A stretch of 64,000 nt of DNA from UBA5216 sp043743335 (GCA_043743335.1 JAYTWR010000125.1:7497-71496); one strand, 5' to 3'; shown: positions 33,134-42,306, counted from the first letter of the stretch. Translations and numbers: made by a program. Notes: a model not told the origin generated them from the letters alone.

Positions 33134-34150
33134 TTAATCCGCCTGCGCACCCGACGCGCGCGCCAACTTTGCGTAAACCGCGATGTCGTGTTTGATCTTG
33201 TCAGCGAAGGCTTGCGGCGTACTGCCGAGCGTTTCGATGGATTGCGCCGTCATACGGCTTTGCAGGTCTTTGCTTTGCAGTGCCGTAACCAAAGATTTAT
33301 TCAGTGACTGAACTATCGCAGCGGGCGTTGCCGACGGCGCAGCCAGCCCCAGCCAAAGTGCGAAGTCGTAATTCGGTACGCCTGATTCGGCCACCGTAGG
33401 CAACTCTGGAAATGCGGCAATGCGCTGTGCCGTGGTCGCGGCGATGGCGCGCACTTTGCCGCCCCTGATCAACTCGGTCGAGGTGATGGTGTTGGAGAAC
33501 GTCAGCGCAATATGCCCGCCCAGCAAATCGGTCAGCGCGATATTGCCTGCCTTGTACGGCACATGCGTCATTTTGATACCTGTCATGTTGGTCAGCATGG
33601 CACCTGCCAAATGACCGGGCGTACCCACGCCCCCGGAACCGTACTCGATCTTGCCGGGGCGTGCCTTGGCGAGCGTCAGCAGTTCCTGCATGTTGCGCAC
33701 CGGTAATGATGGATGCACCACGATCACATAGGGCGAGCTGCCGACCAAACTGATGGGGGCGAAATCCTTAACCGGGTCATAAGCCACGGTGCGTAGCGCT
33801 GGCACGATGGCTAATGTGGCATTCGACACCACCGTCAACGTGTAACCGTCTGCCGGTGCGCGGGCACCAATTTCGGTGCCTAATGCACCGCCCGCTCCGG
33901 CGCGGTTATCGATGACAAAGGGCTGGCCCATCGCAGCAGCGAGATGGGCGCCAACCAAGCGCGCCACCACGTCATTGCTGCCGCCAGGTGCAAACGGCGA
34001 AATAATGCGCACCGGACGGCTCGGATAGCCGACAGTCGATTGGGCCGCTGCAATGCCAGAAAACGCCGGCATCAGCGCTAATGCCGCTAATGCCGCTAAT
34101 GCCGCCAATGCAAACCGTGGCTTACGCAATCGCCGCAGCCTCGCGTACAC
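33134..34150 (-). CDS. Bug/TctC-family periplasmic solute receptor
   Basis: The protein is 338 residues from a GTG start that lies 29 bases inside the preceding monooxygenase gene. The signal peptide is extended by a tandem Ala-Leu-Ala run (AALAALAALAL) encoded by 9-base repeats. The mature part is complete: YPSRPVRIISPFAPGGSND, IDNRAGAGGALG, PADGYTLTV, THVPYKAGNIALTDLLGG, DFALWLGLAAPSATP and AVYAKLARASGAQAD. It is the third gene of a VOC-monooxygenase-Bug operon and probably supplies the aromatic or phenolic substrate (inference). Confidence 0.92.
   Translation of the reverse strand: MYARLRRLRKPRFALAALAALAALALMPAFSGIAAAQSTVGYPSRPVRIISPFAPGGSNDVVARLVGAHLAAAMGQPFVIDNRAGAGGALGTEIGARAPADGYTLTVVSNATLAIVPALRTVAYDPVKDFAPISLVGSSPYVIVVHPSLPVRNMQELLTLAKARPGKIEYGSGGVGTPGHLAGAMLTNMTGIKMTHVPYKAGNIALTDLLGGHIALTFSNTITSTELIRGGKVRAIAATTAQRIAAFPELPTVAESGVPNYDFALWLGLAAPSATPAAIVQSLNKSLVTALQSKDLQSRMTAQSIETLGSTPQAFADKIKHDIAVYAKLARASGAQAD
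34077..34121. repeat. Five tandem 9-base units in a signal-peptide sequence
   Basis: Four perfect units GCTAATGCC followed by one imperfect unit lie inside the coding start of the Bug gene at 33134 and encode the Ala-Leu-Ala stretch. Gain or loss of units would keep frame. Confidence 0.85.
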
Positions 34151-35336
34151 TGTTCATCAGCGACGTGCGCAGCAGGGTTTCACGCATGCGCTTCGCGTCG
34201 GATGCAGCGCGCTTCAGGTTGTCGTGGTTTTGCTTGCGCACCGCCGGATCGGTTTCCATCAGCACGCGCTTGTTGCGCTCGGTCTGCGCCTTGGTGTGGT
34301 TGACCGCGACGTGGCGACGCTGCCGAGTGTAGCGGTCGAGCACGTCCAGCGCATCCTGCCCGTTGGCGATGCGCACGAGCTTTTCACCCAAATTCATGGC
34401 ATCGTGCACGCCGCTGTTCAAACCCATGCCCCCAATGGGGCTATTGATGTGCGCAGCATCGCCGGCGAGTATTGCGCGCCCACCTCGAAACGATGCTGCC
34501 ACGCGCTGATGCACGGTGTATAGCGTGCGATGCACCACTTCAAATTTCTGCGAATTCGGCAGAAAGCGCTGCAACTGATCTTCGATATGCGCATCGCTCA
34601 ACATCTTGTCGGGATCGTCGTCAATATTCGTCGGGAAATGCACGCGCCAACGCTCGGGCTGCGTCCACTTGAACAGGTTCGACCACTGCCCCGGATCGGA
34701 AATATAGTTGCGGTACGAGTAGCCGTGATGCTTGTCAAAATCGTAGGCTACAGCAACCGTGAGTGTGCGTTCCGGGTAAGTGTAGCCGTCAAATTCAATG
34801 TCCAGCGTCTTGCGCACGATGCTGCGCCCGCCTTCGCAACTGACAATGAAGCTCCCGCGAATGTCCTGCCTTTCGCCCGCCGCATTGGTCACCGTCGCGG
34901 TCACGCCATCCGCATCCTGCGTAAACGACTCAAAGGTGGTGGACATACGTATATCGCACTGCGTATAGCCGCGCAACAACTGCATCGCCTCGTCGATCAT
35001 TTTGGTGCGCTCGCACTGCAACACATAAGGAAAGCGTGTGTCGTCTTTGAGTACCGCATGATCAAACTCGGCAAACATGGTGTCGGTTTGGCGATCCCAA
35101 TACTGAAACGTTGCCGCAATCAACCCGCGTTGGTGCATACGCTCGGATAACCCGAGGCTGTCGAGCATTTCTAGCGTGGCCGGATGGATGCTGCCGGCGC
35201 GCGGATCCTGCTCGATAAAATCACGCTCGTTGAATTGCTCGATCAGCACTGAGCGTACATCGTGCTGTGCGAGATACAGCGCCAGCGTCAGGCCCACCGG
35301 GCCCCCGCCAATGATGAGTATAGGATGGGTAGGCAA
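34122..35336 (-). CDS. FAD-dependent aromatic monooxygenase (UbiH/MhpA class)
   Basis: The 404-residue flavoprotein hydroxylase has N-terminal FAD motif ILIIGGGPVGLTLALYLAQ, an Arg-containing RAGSIHPATLEMLDSLGL (typical of phenol/resorcinol and 3-hydroxyphenylpropionate hydroxylases), a middle Rossmann segment GSFIVSCEGGRSIVRKTL (DG-like motif) and GDAAHINSPIGGMGLNSGVHDAMNLGEKL. It should use NAD(P)H and O2 to hydroxylate an aromatic ring. A VOC-fold gene lies 29 bases upstream, which could be a ring-cleavage-type partner. The C-terminal Phe_hydrox domain of PheA-type enzymes is absent. Confidence 0.92.
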   Translation of the reverse strand: MPTHPILIIGGGPVGLTLALYLAQHDVRSVLIEQFNERDFIEQDPRAGSIHPATLEMLDSLGLSERMHQRGLIAATFQYWDRQTDTMFAEFDHAVLKDDTRFPYVLQCERTKMIDEAMQLLRGYTQCDIRMSTTFESFTQDADGVTATVTNAAGERQDIRGSFIVSCEGGRSIVRKTLDIEFDGYTYPERTLTVAVAYDFDKHHGYSYRNYISDPGQWSNLFKWTQPERWRVHFPTNIDDDPDKMLSDAHIEDQLQRFLPNSQKFEVVHRTLYTVHQRVAASFRGGRAILAGDAAHINSPIGGMGLNSGVHDAMNLGEKLVRIANGQDALDVLDRYTRQRRHVAVNHTKAQTERNKRVLMETDPAVRKQNHDNLKRAASDAKRMRETLLRTSLMNSVREAAAIA

Positions 35337-35365
35337 AATGCGAACTCGACTATTTGTTATTCGGG

Positions 35366-35776
35366 TTACTCAGCTGGCTTGACGTTCTTCACCGCGCCCT
35401 TCCAGCCGCTGGCAGTGATATCAAACACGCCGACAGCCGGATCGCGGTATTTCACTTCGTAAAAACTGTTCGGGGTGTTGGGCGGACGGCCCTGGAAGTG
35501 CGTGGCACCGGCGGCCTTGACTTGCGCTTCGGCCTGCTCAAGATTGTCCACCCACATACCGAAGTGCATCACCCCGTAGTACGGGTGCTCAACGCCCGGC
35601 ACCTGCCCGCCTTTGCCGAGCAGCGCAACGTTCATCACGCCGTCGGTCATGTAAACACCGTTTTGCGCGTTGCCCGCGTGCGTCATGCCGAAGGCTTCTT
35701 CAAAAAATTTTTTCGCAGCAGCCACGTCGGGCACCGACAGTGCAATGTGGCGCAGCTTATAAGCTTGTTTTTCCAT
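35366..35776 (-). CDS. VOC-family (glyoxalase/dioxygenase-fold) protein
   Basis: The protein is 136 residues from ATG 35776 (AGGAG upstream). The vicinal-oxygen-chelate pattern is clear: YKLRHIALSVPDVAAAKKFFEEAFGM (first His), VMHFGMWVDNLEQAEAQVKAAGA and YEVKYRDPAVGVFDI (Glu and Asp-Pro near the second metal site). It is first in an operon with the aromatic monooxygenase, so it may be an extradiol-like dioxygenase or glyoxalase in the same pathway. Family placement is firm, reaction not. Confidence 0.88.
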   Translation of the reverse strand: MEKQAYKLRHIALSVPDVAAAKKFFEEAFGMTHAGNAQNGVYMTDGVMNVALLGKGGQVPGVEHPYYGVMHFGMWVDNLEQAEAQVKAAGATHFQGRPPNTPNSFYEVKYRDPAVGVFDITASGWKGAVKNVKPAE

Positions 35777-36146
35777 GCAAGGCTCCTCATCAAAAAATGT
35801 GTTGCGTAAGTATAGCCGGACGCACCCGGCTACGTCACAGGCGACACGCACGACCGTAGCGTCAATTCATCAACCAGCTATTCACGCTCTTGATCAATCG
35901 GGCCAGGCGCGCGGTAACGGATTTCAGCAGCGCCGTAAACGGGCTGGGGCGGACACAAACGGCGCTCCGCCCTGACTGGCGCGTTGGGTCACCATGTCGG
36001 GCGTGCGCAACGCTTGTTTCAAACGCCCGCCACGAGCGTTAAGCTTTGTAGGTGCGATGCGCAGCACGAGTGCAATACCGAGCAATATTGCTGCAAACCC
36101 GCAACCCTCGCCCGTGAAGTAAACTCGGAGTTTTGAGCGGACACCG
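35777..36146. other. Intergenic region between divergent genes
   Basis: About 370 bases separate the VOC gene (minus) from the MFS gene (plus); promoters for both should be here. I saw no open gene, no clear repeat and no convincing promoter hexamers. Confidence 0.5.
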
Positions 36147-37361
36147 ATGACGAATAAGAAAAATTGGCGCACGCCTGCGGTGGTGGTCGCTTGCGGCGGC
36201 TTGGCCATGACTATTGTGCTGGGCACGCGGCATGGCTTCGGGCTGTATTTGCAGCCTATGACGCTGGATTTGGGCATTAGCCGCGAAACGTTTTCGTTCG
36301 CCATTGCGTTGCAAAATCTGTTTTATGGTTTCTCGCAGCCACTCACCGGCATGATCGCCGACAAATTCGGCGCGGCGCGGGTGATGGCGGGCGGCACCAT
36401 TCTCTACGCCATCGGGCTGGTGCTGATGTCGCATTCCACCACCGGCATGGAGCTCAACTTGAGCGCGGGCCTGATTATCGGCGCGGCTATGGGCTGCTGC
36501 GGCTTTAGCACCGTCTATGGTGTGGTCGGGCGCGTGGTGCCGGCGGAAAAGCGCAGCACGGCCATGGGCGTGGTCGGCGCGGCGGGTTCGCTGGGGCAAT
36601 TTTTGATGCTGCCCTACGGCCAGTTATTGATAAACCACCTCGGCTGGCAGCAGGCGCTGTTGATATTGGCGATTACCGTGCTGCTGCTGTTGCCGTTGTC
36701 GACCGCATTGGTCGAAGATAAAGCGGCGCAGGCGAAAATTCAGTTTGTACAATCCATTCCGGCAGCGCTGCGCGAGGCCTTTAGCCATCGCGGCTTTGTG
36801 CTGATGTGTATCTCTTACACCGTCTGCGGCTTTCAGTTGCTGTTTGTCTCGGTGCATTTTCCGGCGTATTTGATCGACCAGAAAATGTCGCCCGCCACGG
36901 GCATGATTGCGCTGGCGTTGATCGGGCTGTTTAATACCTTCGGCAGTTATACGTGGGGCTGGCTCGGCGGCCGCTACACCAAGAAGTACCTGCTCGGCAC
37001 GCTGTATTTCACCCGCGCGATGGTGATTGCAGCCTTCATTCTGACGCCGCTGTCGCCGATGACGGTGTATCTGTTTTCTGCCGCCATCGGTTTTTTATGG
37101 CTGGGCACTGCGCCGGTCACCACCGCCATGATTGCGCAGATTTTTGGCCCGCGTTACCTCTCTACGCTGGCTGGCTGCGCCTTTATGTTTCACCAATTCG
37201 GCAGCTTTCTCGGCGTATGGCTTGGTGGTCGAATTTTCGACGCGACCGGCTCTTACACCGTGATGTGGTGGATCACCATCGTGGCCGGGCTGGTGGCCGC
37301 GCTGCTGACGTTGCCGGTGGATGAGCGCCAGATTCCACGCGCAGCAACCGCATCAACATAA
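36147..37361 (+). CDS. MFS transporter, oxalate/formate-antiporter-like
   Basis: The 404-residue protein has twelve predicted helices. It starts WRTPAVVVACGGLAMTIVLGTRHGFGLYLQPMTLDLGISRETFSFAIALQNLFYG, which is typical of the OFA-like/monocarboxylate branch, with the loop MIADKFGAARVMAGG between helices two and three. It exports or exchanges small organic acids, substrate not predictable. It diverges from the VOC operon and converges on the LysR gene. Confidence 0.9.
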   Translation: MTNKKNWRTPAVVVACGGLAMTIVLGTRHGFGLYLQPMTLDLGISRETFSFAIALQNLFYGFSQPLTGMIADKFGAARVMAGGTILYAIGLVLMSHSTTGMELNLSAGLIIGAAMGCCGFSTVYGVVGRVVPAEKRSTAMGVVGAAGSLGQFLMLPYGQLLINHLGWQQALLILAITVLLLLPLSTALVEDKAAQAKIQFVQSIPAALREAFSHRGFVLMCISYTVCGFQLLFVSVHFPAYLIDQKMSPATGMIALALIGLFNTFGSYTWGWLGGRYTKKYLLGTLYFTRAMVIAAFILTPLSPMTVYLFSAAIGFLWLGTAPVTTAMIAQIFGPRYLSTLAGCAFMFHQFGSFLGVWLGGRIFDATGSYTVMWWITIVAGLVAALLTLPVDERQIPRAATAST

Positions 37362-37366
37362 AACTC

Positions 37367-37388
37367 AATTAAATCAATTACTTAGTTA
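37367..37388 (-). repeat. Dispersed AT-rich motif, variant copy with extra unit
   Basis: On the minus strand it reads TAACTAAGTAATTGATTTAATT (22 bases at these positions; a four-base expansion of the motif's start). The LysR gene ends on its first TAA (37386-37388). It lies between convergent genes. Confidence 0.7.
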
Positions 37389-38339
37389 TTTATTGACACG
37401 CTCCGCTTCTTCGCGCATCCAAGCACGAAAAGCGGCCACAGCGGGGCGCTCGTCAGCGTGTTCTCCGCAGGCCATGTAGTAGCCATCGGGCAGTTTGACG
37501 GAAAAATCAAAGGGCATAATCAGCTTGCCAGTGGCTATATCCTCAGCCGCCAGCACCGGCATGCTGGCGAGGATGCCCACGGCGTCGATCGCCGCTTCAA
37601 ACGCCAGCACCGCGTGGCTGAAGTGCGGGCCTTTGTTGGCGTCCACGCCCTTGATGCCTGCTTCGCGCAGCCATAAGCCCCAGAACGGTTCGTTGTCGTA
37701 GAGCTCGCCGGTGTCGTCGTGCAACAGCAAATGGCGGCGTAAATCCTCGCCGGAGCGCAACGGGTTGTCGCCGGCTAACAGCTTGGGGCTGCAGATCGGC
37801 GTGATGCTCAGATCCAGCAAACGCTCAATCAGCAAGCCGCTGACATGGCCACGGCCATAGAGAATCGCCACATCGGAATCGGCCAGCCAGGCTTCGAGCG
37901 TGGCGCGCTCGGCCACGTCGCCCTTGCCGTCTACACTCACCCGACGCATACGCGCAGAGATACGCACATCGATCTCCGGGTGCGCCGCGATAAAGCGGTG
38001 CAAACGCGGCATCAGCCAGCGTGACGCAAACGACGGTGCCGAGCTCACCGTAAGCGCGCCGCCACCTTGCTCGCTGCGCAAAATCGTCACCGCCTGCGCC
38101 ATGCAGTCAAAGCCCTCGCCGAGCTTGGGAAGCGCGGCCTTGGCCACGTCGGTGAGTTCCAGCGCGCGGTTATAGCGGCGAAACAATTGCACGCCCAAAT
38201 ACTCTTCCAGCGCGCGTATTTGATGGCTAACCGCAGCAGAAGTGACGTTCAGCTCGATGGCGGCGCGTTTCACGCTCAGATTACGCGCAGTGGCCTCGAA
38301 GGCTTTCAGAGAATTCAGTGGCGGTAGGCGCACAGTCAT
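37386..38339 (-). CDS. LysR-family transcriptional regulator, GcvA-like
   Basis: The 317-residue regulator has the N-terminal winged helix: LPPLNSLKAFEATARNLSVKRAAIELNVTSAAVSHQIRALEEYLGVQLFRR, which is the GcvA-type spelling. A substrate-binding domain of two lobes follows. It lies divergent from a small unknown gene at 38518 and convergent with the MFS gene, either of which could be its target. Effector unknown. Confidence 0.93.
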   Translation of the reverse strand: MTVRLPPLNSLKAFEATARNLSVKRAAIELNVTSAAVSHQIRALEEYLGVQLFRRYNRALELTDVAKAALPKLGEGFDCMAQAVTILRSEQGGGALTVSSAPSFASRWLMPRLHRFIAAHPEIDVRISARMRRVSVDGKGDVAERATLEAWLADSDVAILYGRGHVSGLLIERLLDLSITPICSPKLLAGDNPLRSGEDLRRHLLLHDDTGELYDNEPFWGLWLREAGIKGVDANKGPHFSHAVLAFEAAIDAVGILASMPVLAAEDIATGKLIMPFDFSVKLPDGYYMACGEHADERPAVAAFRAWMREEAERVNK

Positions 38340-38443
38340 GAGTCCCTCTCCGATATAAATGAATTTATCTAATGTGATGGGGCAATATAAGTCTATTGAT
38401 GCTATGCAACATTTTACGCAGAATGGAGTCTATACGTTAGCAG

Positions 38444-38471
38444 TAAGTAATTGAAGTTAAAGTTTTAAAAG
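38444..38471 (+). repeat. Dispersed AT-rich motif, degenerate copy
   Basis: It reads TAAGTAATTGAAGTTAAAG, followed by TTTTAAAAG, the two-part layout of other copies. It lies about 46 bases before the small gene at 38518, in the same orientation. Confidence 0.55.
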
Positions 38472-38517
38472 TTTTGATGTGGCACAGCAATTTTATTCAA
38501 TAACAAGGAGACTCAGC

Positions 38518-38745
38518 ATGGAAAAGACGTTAAAAGTTACGGAAAGTTCAGAATTATATAGAAAAATTAATGCGTTGGGCTTGACGCCCGCAGCGCGCGC
38601 TGAAGCGCTCGCCACACTCACCCAAGCCGAAGCGCTGGTCGTCAACTTGGTGCGGCTGCTGACCAAAGTGCGGCTATTGGGCGTAGCTGTGCCAGCCAAG
38701 GCGGGTCCGTCCGTGGGGCTCGGCACCCGGCTCAAGCATCAGTAA
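38518..38745 (+). CDS. Small protein of unknown function
   Basis: The gene encodes 75 residues, starting at the ATG that follows AAGGAGA by eight bases. The sequence is Ala/Leu-rich with one amphipathic helix (TPAARAEALATLTQAEALVVNLVRLL) and a Gly/Lys-rich end. It has no signal peptide, motif or known family that I recognise. The strong ribosome-binding site argues for a real gene. It is divergent from the LysR gene and may be its target. Confidence 0.6.
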   Translation: MEKTLKVTESSELYRKINALGLTPAARAEALATLTQAEALVVNLVRLLTKVRLLGVAVPAKAGPSVGLGTRLKHQ

Positions 38746-38759
38746 GTGGGCAGGTCAAG

Positions 38760-39386
38760 CTACGGCGTAGCGTTCGCCGCAGGGTTATCCGGAAGTGGCG
38801 GGCGGGCGCGCACGCGGTCGAACTCGGCCAGAATCATGTCCGTCAAGTCGGCGGGCATGGGCACAATCCGGGCGCGCAAGGCACCAGCTAATGCTTCGCG
38901 CGTGTCCGGTGGCATGTTTTCATAGGCTTCGCGCGCTTCTGCAGCAATGCGCTGCTTGCGCGCGGGCGACAGATTGCTCAACGCCTCATGCGCCTGCCGC
39001 ACGGCCGACGCTTTCACTGCCAAATCAGCAATCAGTGCTGGCGCTTCATCGGCGTTTTTCGGATCCATCAACACGCGCCGCACGTGCGCATACACTTCGT
39101 CGCGCTGTCCGCCAGTCAGGTGCACAAAGCCTTCGTCGATCAAGCGCCGCAACTGCGCATCGTCCATGCCCAACGGTAAAGCAGGCAATGCAGGCCGCGC
39201 TACCGTCGGGGGATTCAGCGGCGAACCAGAACGCTCCACCGCGCGCTCAATGCCCGCGCTGAGCACCTTGTCGCGCACTATGCGTAGCAAAATCAGCGTC
39301 AGCGGGTCCAAGCTGTAGGCTGGCGTGCACAGCGTCATCAGCACCGCACCCATCGCCCATCTTTTCCAGTGCCGCATCCGCATCAT
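38760..39386 (-). CDS. Exported helical protein of unknown function
   Basis: The protein is 208 residues from ATG 39386 (AAGGAG six bases upstream). A signal peptide (MRMRHWKRWAMGAVLMTLCTPAYS) is followed by a mostly helical, Ala/Arg-rich protein with Pro-rich spacer PPTVARPALPALPLG and a C-terminal APLPDNP-like end. Repeated elements such as DEAPALIADLAVKASAVRQAHEALSNL suggest helical hairpins. No homology could be recalled. It is probably periplasmic. Confidence 0.6.
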   Translation of the reverse strand: MMRMRHWKRWAMGAVLMTLCTPAYSLDPLTLILLRIVRDKVLSAGIERAVERSGSPLNPPTVARPALPALPLGMDDAQLRRLIDEGFVHLTGGQRDEVYAHVRRVLMDPKNADEAPALIADLAVKASAVRQAHEALSNLSPARKQRIAAEAREAYENMPPDTREALAGALRARIVPMPADLTDMILAEFDRVRARPPLPDNPAANATP

Positions 39387-39754
39387 GAATGCTCCTTCTG
39401 GTGACAAACCGGCCTGCACCACAGGCTGGTTAACCGCGATAGGGCTAAAAAACGCAATTCGCCGCAGAGAACACCGAGAACACCGAGAACACCGAGAACA
39501 CCAAGGAAAGACACGCACTTCGTCTGAAATGTTCACTCACTAACCAAGTGATCCGGTGAACCACGGTAACGCCCTGATTTTTCTTTGTGTTCTCGGTGCC
39601 CTCTGTGGCAAAGGCTGTTTATAGGGTAAGCTATTGTTTTTATTGATAAAATACACCAACTCACCGGAATGTCAAGGCCACAGGACAACAGGACAACGGG
39701 GCAACGGAGAATGGCCGTATCCGGACCAACGCGTGCCGCGATGTGCTTTCGCGG
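39387..39754. other. Intergenic region with tandem 9-base repeats and inverted partner
   Basis: About 370 bases between the end of the che operon and the exported-protein gene. Four tandem GAGAACACC units (39467-39502) preceded by GCCGCA, and a diverged inverse copy (39580-39610), could pair. No gene is present. Confidence 0.6.
39467..39502. repeat. Four tandem 9-base units GAGAACACC
   Basis: The units are exact. The same word, inverted, occurs at 39580-39610 as TGTTCTCGGTGCCCTCTGTGGC-like text, so the region may fold into a long hairpin of roughly 26 matched bases over 30. Confidence 0.8.
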
Positions 39755-40843
39755 CTAACGCGATTTGGCTTGTGGCGCTTTTTCCAGCGAGCGCAGGCAG
39801 GTGAGCACTTCGCCGGCAATGCTTTCTAGCGGCGCTTGACGCATCACTGCCCCCAGCTCAAAAGCCGCACGGGGCATGCCGTAGACCACGCAGGTCGCGG
39901 CGTCCTGCCCGACGGTCATGGCGCCCGCTTGGCGCATTTTGAGCAAGCCTGCAGCGCCGTCGGCACCCATGCCACTGAGAATAACCCCTACAGCAGCGCT
40001 GCCCGCCTGTTGCGCCACTGAGTTAAACAGGTAATCCACCGAGGGCCGATGGCCGTTCAACAAGGGATCGTCTGACAACAAGGTAATTGAGCCACTGACG
40101 CCGCGCCCCAAGCGCAAATGCTGATTGCCCGGCGCGATGTACACGTGGCCCGGATGCAGAATATCGCCCTGCGCCGCCTCTTTCACTTTGAGCGTACACA
40201 AGGTGTCGAGCCGCGCGGCGAACAGCCGTGTAAACGGCTGCGGCAGGTGTTGCACAATCAGAATCGGCGGCATGTCCGCAGGCAAGCTGGTCAACACGGT
40301 AGTGATCGCCTCGATGCCACCGGTGGATGCGCCGATGGCCACCACCGCATTGTGCGCCGCCACGCCCAGCGTGCCGGTGGGCGGTTTGGCGGATGCGGCG
40401 GGGGCCGTCACCCGGCCGCGGCGCGCGATACTTTGCGCAGATGCAGCGGCAATGCGCACCTTGGCCGCAATGTCAGCGGCAAACGCGTCCGCCATGGTTT
40501 CGCTCAGCCGCGCCGACGGCTTGGTGACAAAATCCACCGCGCCCAGCTCCAGTGCGCGCAGGGTTGCTGTGCCGCCCGCTACCGTGAGCGTGGACACCAT
40601 CACCACGGGCATCGGACGCAGACGCATGATTTTGTCGAGAAACGTCAGCCCGTCCATGCGTGGCATTTCGATATCAAGCAACACCACGTCCGGCGACAGC
40701 GCCTTGATTTTCTCGCGCGCATCGAACGGATCTTGTGCGGTGGCAGCGACTTCCATATCTGGCTGTGCGCGCACGATCTGCGCAATCATGTCGCGCATGA
40801 CCTGCGAATCATCCACAATTATGACGCGAATTTTCTGGGCCAT
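39755..40843 (-). CDS. cheB: CheB, chemotaxis methylesterase/deamidase response regulator
   Basis: The 362-residue protein has a receiver with Asp57 (LLDIEMPRMDG), linker, and methylesterase with Ser173 (IGASTGGIEA), His199 (VQHLP) and Asp295 (GMGADGA). It removes methyl groups from receptor glutamates when phosphorylated by CheA. It is the last gene of the chemotaxis operon, three bases behind cheD. Confidence 0.97.
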   Translation of the reverse strand: MAQKIRVIIVDDSQVMRDMIAQIVRAQPDMEVAATAQDPFDAREKIKALSPDVVLLDIEMPRMDGLTFLDKIMRLRPMPVVMVSTLTVAGGTATLRALELGAVDFVTKPSARLSETMADAFAADIAAKVRIAAASAQSIARRGRVTAPAASAKPPTGTLGVAAHNAVVAIGASTGGIEAITTVLTSLPADMPPILIVQHLPQPFTRLFAARLDTLCTLKVKEAAQGDILHPGHVYIAPGNQHLRLGRGVSGSITLLSDDPLLNGHRPSVDYLFNSVAQQAGSAAVGVILSGMGADGAAGLLKMRQAGAMTVGQDAATCVVYGMPRAAFELGAVMRQAPLESIAGEVLTCLRSLEKAPQAKSR

Positions 40844-40846
40844 GAG

Positions 40847-41479
40847 CTAGTTGCCAAACAGTTCGACATCACCGCCGCTGATGCGTTTGCCGCCGATTGC
40901 GGTGGCGTAGGCGCGCTCACGCGTCAGCACGGTGTCGTTACGTAACTGATTGATTTCTTTGACTAAAACCTTGCCGGTCTCGACGAACAAATAGACCTTG
41001 CGCGCGTGTTCGCCGCCCACATCGCGCGCACGCACGGGGATACGTTCGCGCTCCAAGTACTCGAGCGCAAATTGCGCATTGCGCGCACCGACATCACTCA
41101 TGTTGGCCAGCACGCGACCGGCACCAAACACTTTGGCTTCGAGGCGCTCGCGCCGGGCACCCATCGACAGCAGATTGTTAATCAACATTTCCATGGCGTG
41201 CGCGCCGTAGCGCGCGGGCTCGCTCAGGATGGTGTTGCTGTCGCTGCGCTCGGGCAACATAAAGTGATTCATGCCGCCGATGCGCGCAACCGGGTCCATC
41301 AAGCAGGCTGACACACACGAACCGAGCACCGTCACAATCAGGATGTTGCGCTTGCTGGCGTAGAGCTCACCCGGACCGATCTTCGCCGCGTGCAGGCCGA
41401 AATAACTGTCGTAATACAGCTCGCGGCTGTCTTTGCCCGGATTGCCGGAATCGGTATCGTAGGTCGCGGCGCGCGCCAT
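40847..41479 (-). CDS. cheD: CheD, receptor glutamine deamidase
   Basis: The 210-residue enzyme carries the deamidase triad Thr-Cys-His in TVLGSCVSACLMDPVARIGGMNHFMLPE and a C-terminal domain with GGEHARKVYLFVETGKV. It deamidates receptor glutamines and in some bacteria binds CheC. No cheC is present here. It lies between cheR and cheB. Confidence 0.95.
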   Translation of the reverse strand: MARAATYDTDSGNPGKDSRELYYDSYFGLHAAKIGPGELYASKRNILIVTVLGSCVSACLMDPVARIGGMNHFMLPERSDSNTILSEPARYGAHAMEMLINNLLSMGARRERLEAKVFGAGRVLANMSDVGARNAQFALEYLERERIPVRARDVGGEHARKVYLFVETGKVLVKEINQLRNDTVLTRERAYATAIGGKRISGGDVELFGN

Positions 41480-41481
41480 GG

Positions 41482-42306
41482 CTAAACCGCCCCGTCCGCG
41501 ACGCGATACGTGGTTGATCCCATTGGGGCGAACAAATCCTTGGCGTTAAAAAACGCCTCCGAGTGGCCGGCGAACAGCAAACCATGCGGCTGCCTGAGCA
41601 GCGGCACGAAGCGTTTCAAGATTTGATATTGCGTGTCTTTGTCAAAATAGATCATGACATTGCGGCAGAAAATCGCATCGAACTGGCCCTCAATGTCCCA
41701 TTCTGGCGCCATCAAATTGAGCATGCGAAACGCGATATTGCGCTTGAGGCTGTCCTTGATTTTGACTTGGTCGACAAACGCGCCGCTGCCGCTCAGAAAA
41801 TAACGGTGCCGGCGCTCCGGCGACAGGCCTTCGACCCGTTCGCGCTCATACACGCCAGCGGCGGCATCCTGCAGCATGGTGGTATTGATATCTGTGGCCA
41901 GAATGCTCACCCCTCCCGCCACGACGCCCGGCGTTTCATCGCACATCATGGCGATGGAATACGGCTCTTCGCCCGAAGCGCAACCGCAGCTCCAGATGCG
42001 CATCGGACGCCCAGCGTGCGGCAATATTTTTTCCGCCAAAATTGCAAAGTGATGATTCTCTCTGAAAAAACTGGTCAGATTGGTGGTGAGCACATTGGTG
42101 AAGCGCGTCCATTCGTGTTGCCCCGCCTTGTCCAGAAAATCGAGGTACGCGGTGACGCTCGTTAAATGCAGCCGCCGCAGTTCCCGCGACAAACGGCTGT
42201 ACACCATTTCCTTACGCGACTCGCCCAGATGAATGCCGGCGATACGATACAGGTGTACCGACACCCGTTCATAGTCTGCCTGTGTAAAACTGAACTCCCT
42301 GGACAT
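41482..42306 (-). CDS. cheR: CheR, receptor methyltransferase
   Basis: The 274-residue S-adenosylmethionine enzyme has an N-terminal helical domain (LYRIAGIHLGESRKEMVYSRLSRELRRLHL) and a Rossmann domain with CGCASGEEPYSIAM and FCRNVMIYFD. It methylates receptor glutamates. The receptor downstream ends in a WxxF pentapeptide that could tether CheR. Confidence 0.96.
   Translation of the reverse strand: MSREFSFTQADYERVSVHLYRIAGIHLGESRKEMVYSRLSRELRRLHLTSVTAYLDFLDKAGQHEWTRFTNVLTTNLTSFFRENHHFAILAEKILPHAGRPMRIWSCGCASGEEPYSIAMMCDETPGVVAGGVSILATDINTTMLQDAAAGVYERERVEGLSPERRHRYFLSGSGAFVDQVKIKDSLKRNIAFRMLNLMAPEWDIEGQFDAIFCRNVMIYFDKDTQYQILKRFVPLLRQPHGLLFAGHSEAFFNAKDLFAPMGSTTYRVADGAV

Noticed and set aside
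32759..33195. Several short open frames between creD and the Bug gene
   Set aside because: Composition is Arg/Ala-rich in several frames at once, without a start signal; the inverted repeat explains part of the region.
40920..40950. Motif-like words in cheD
   Set aside because: GTAACTGATTGATTTC-like text there encodes the normal CheD sequence KEINQLR and lacks the second tract; it is a chance resemblance.
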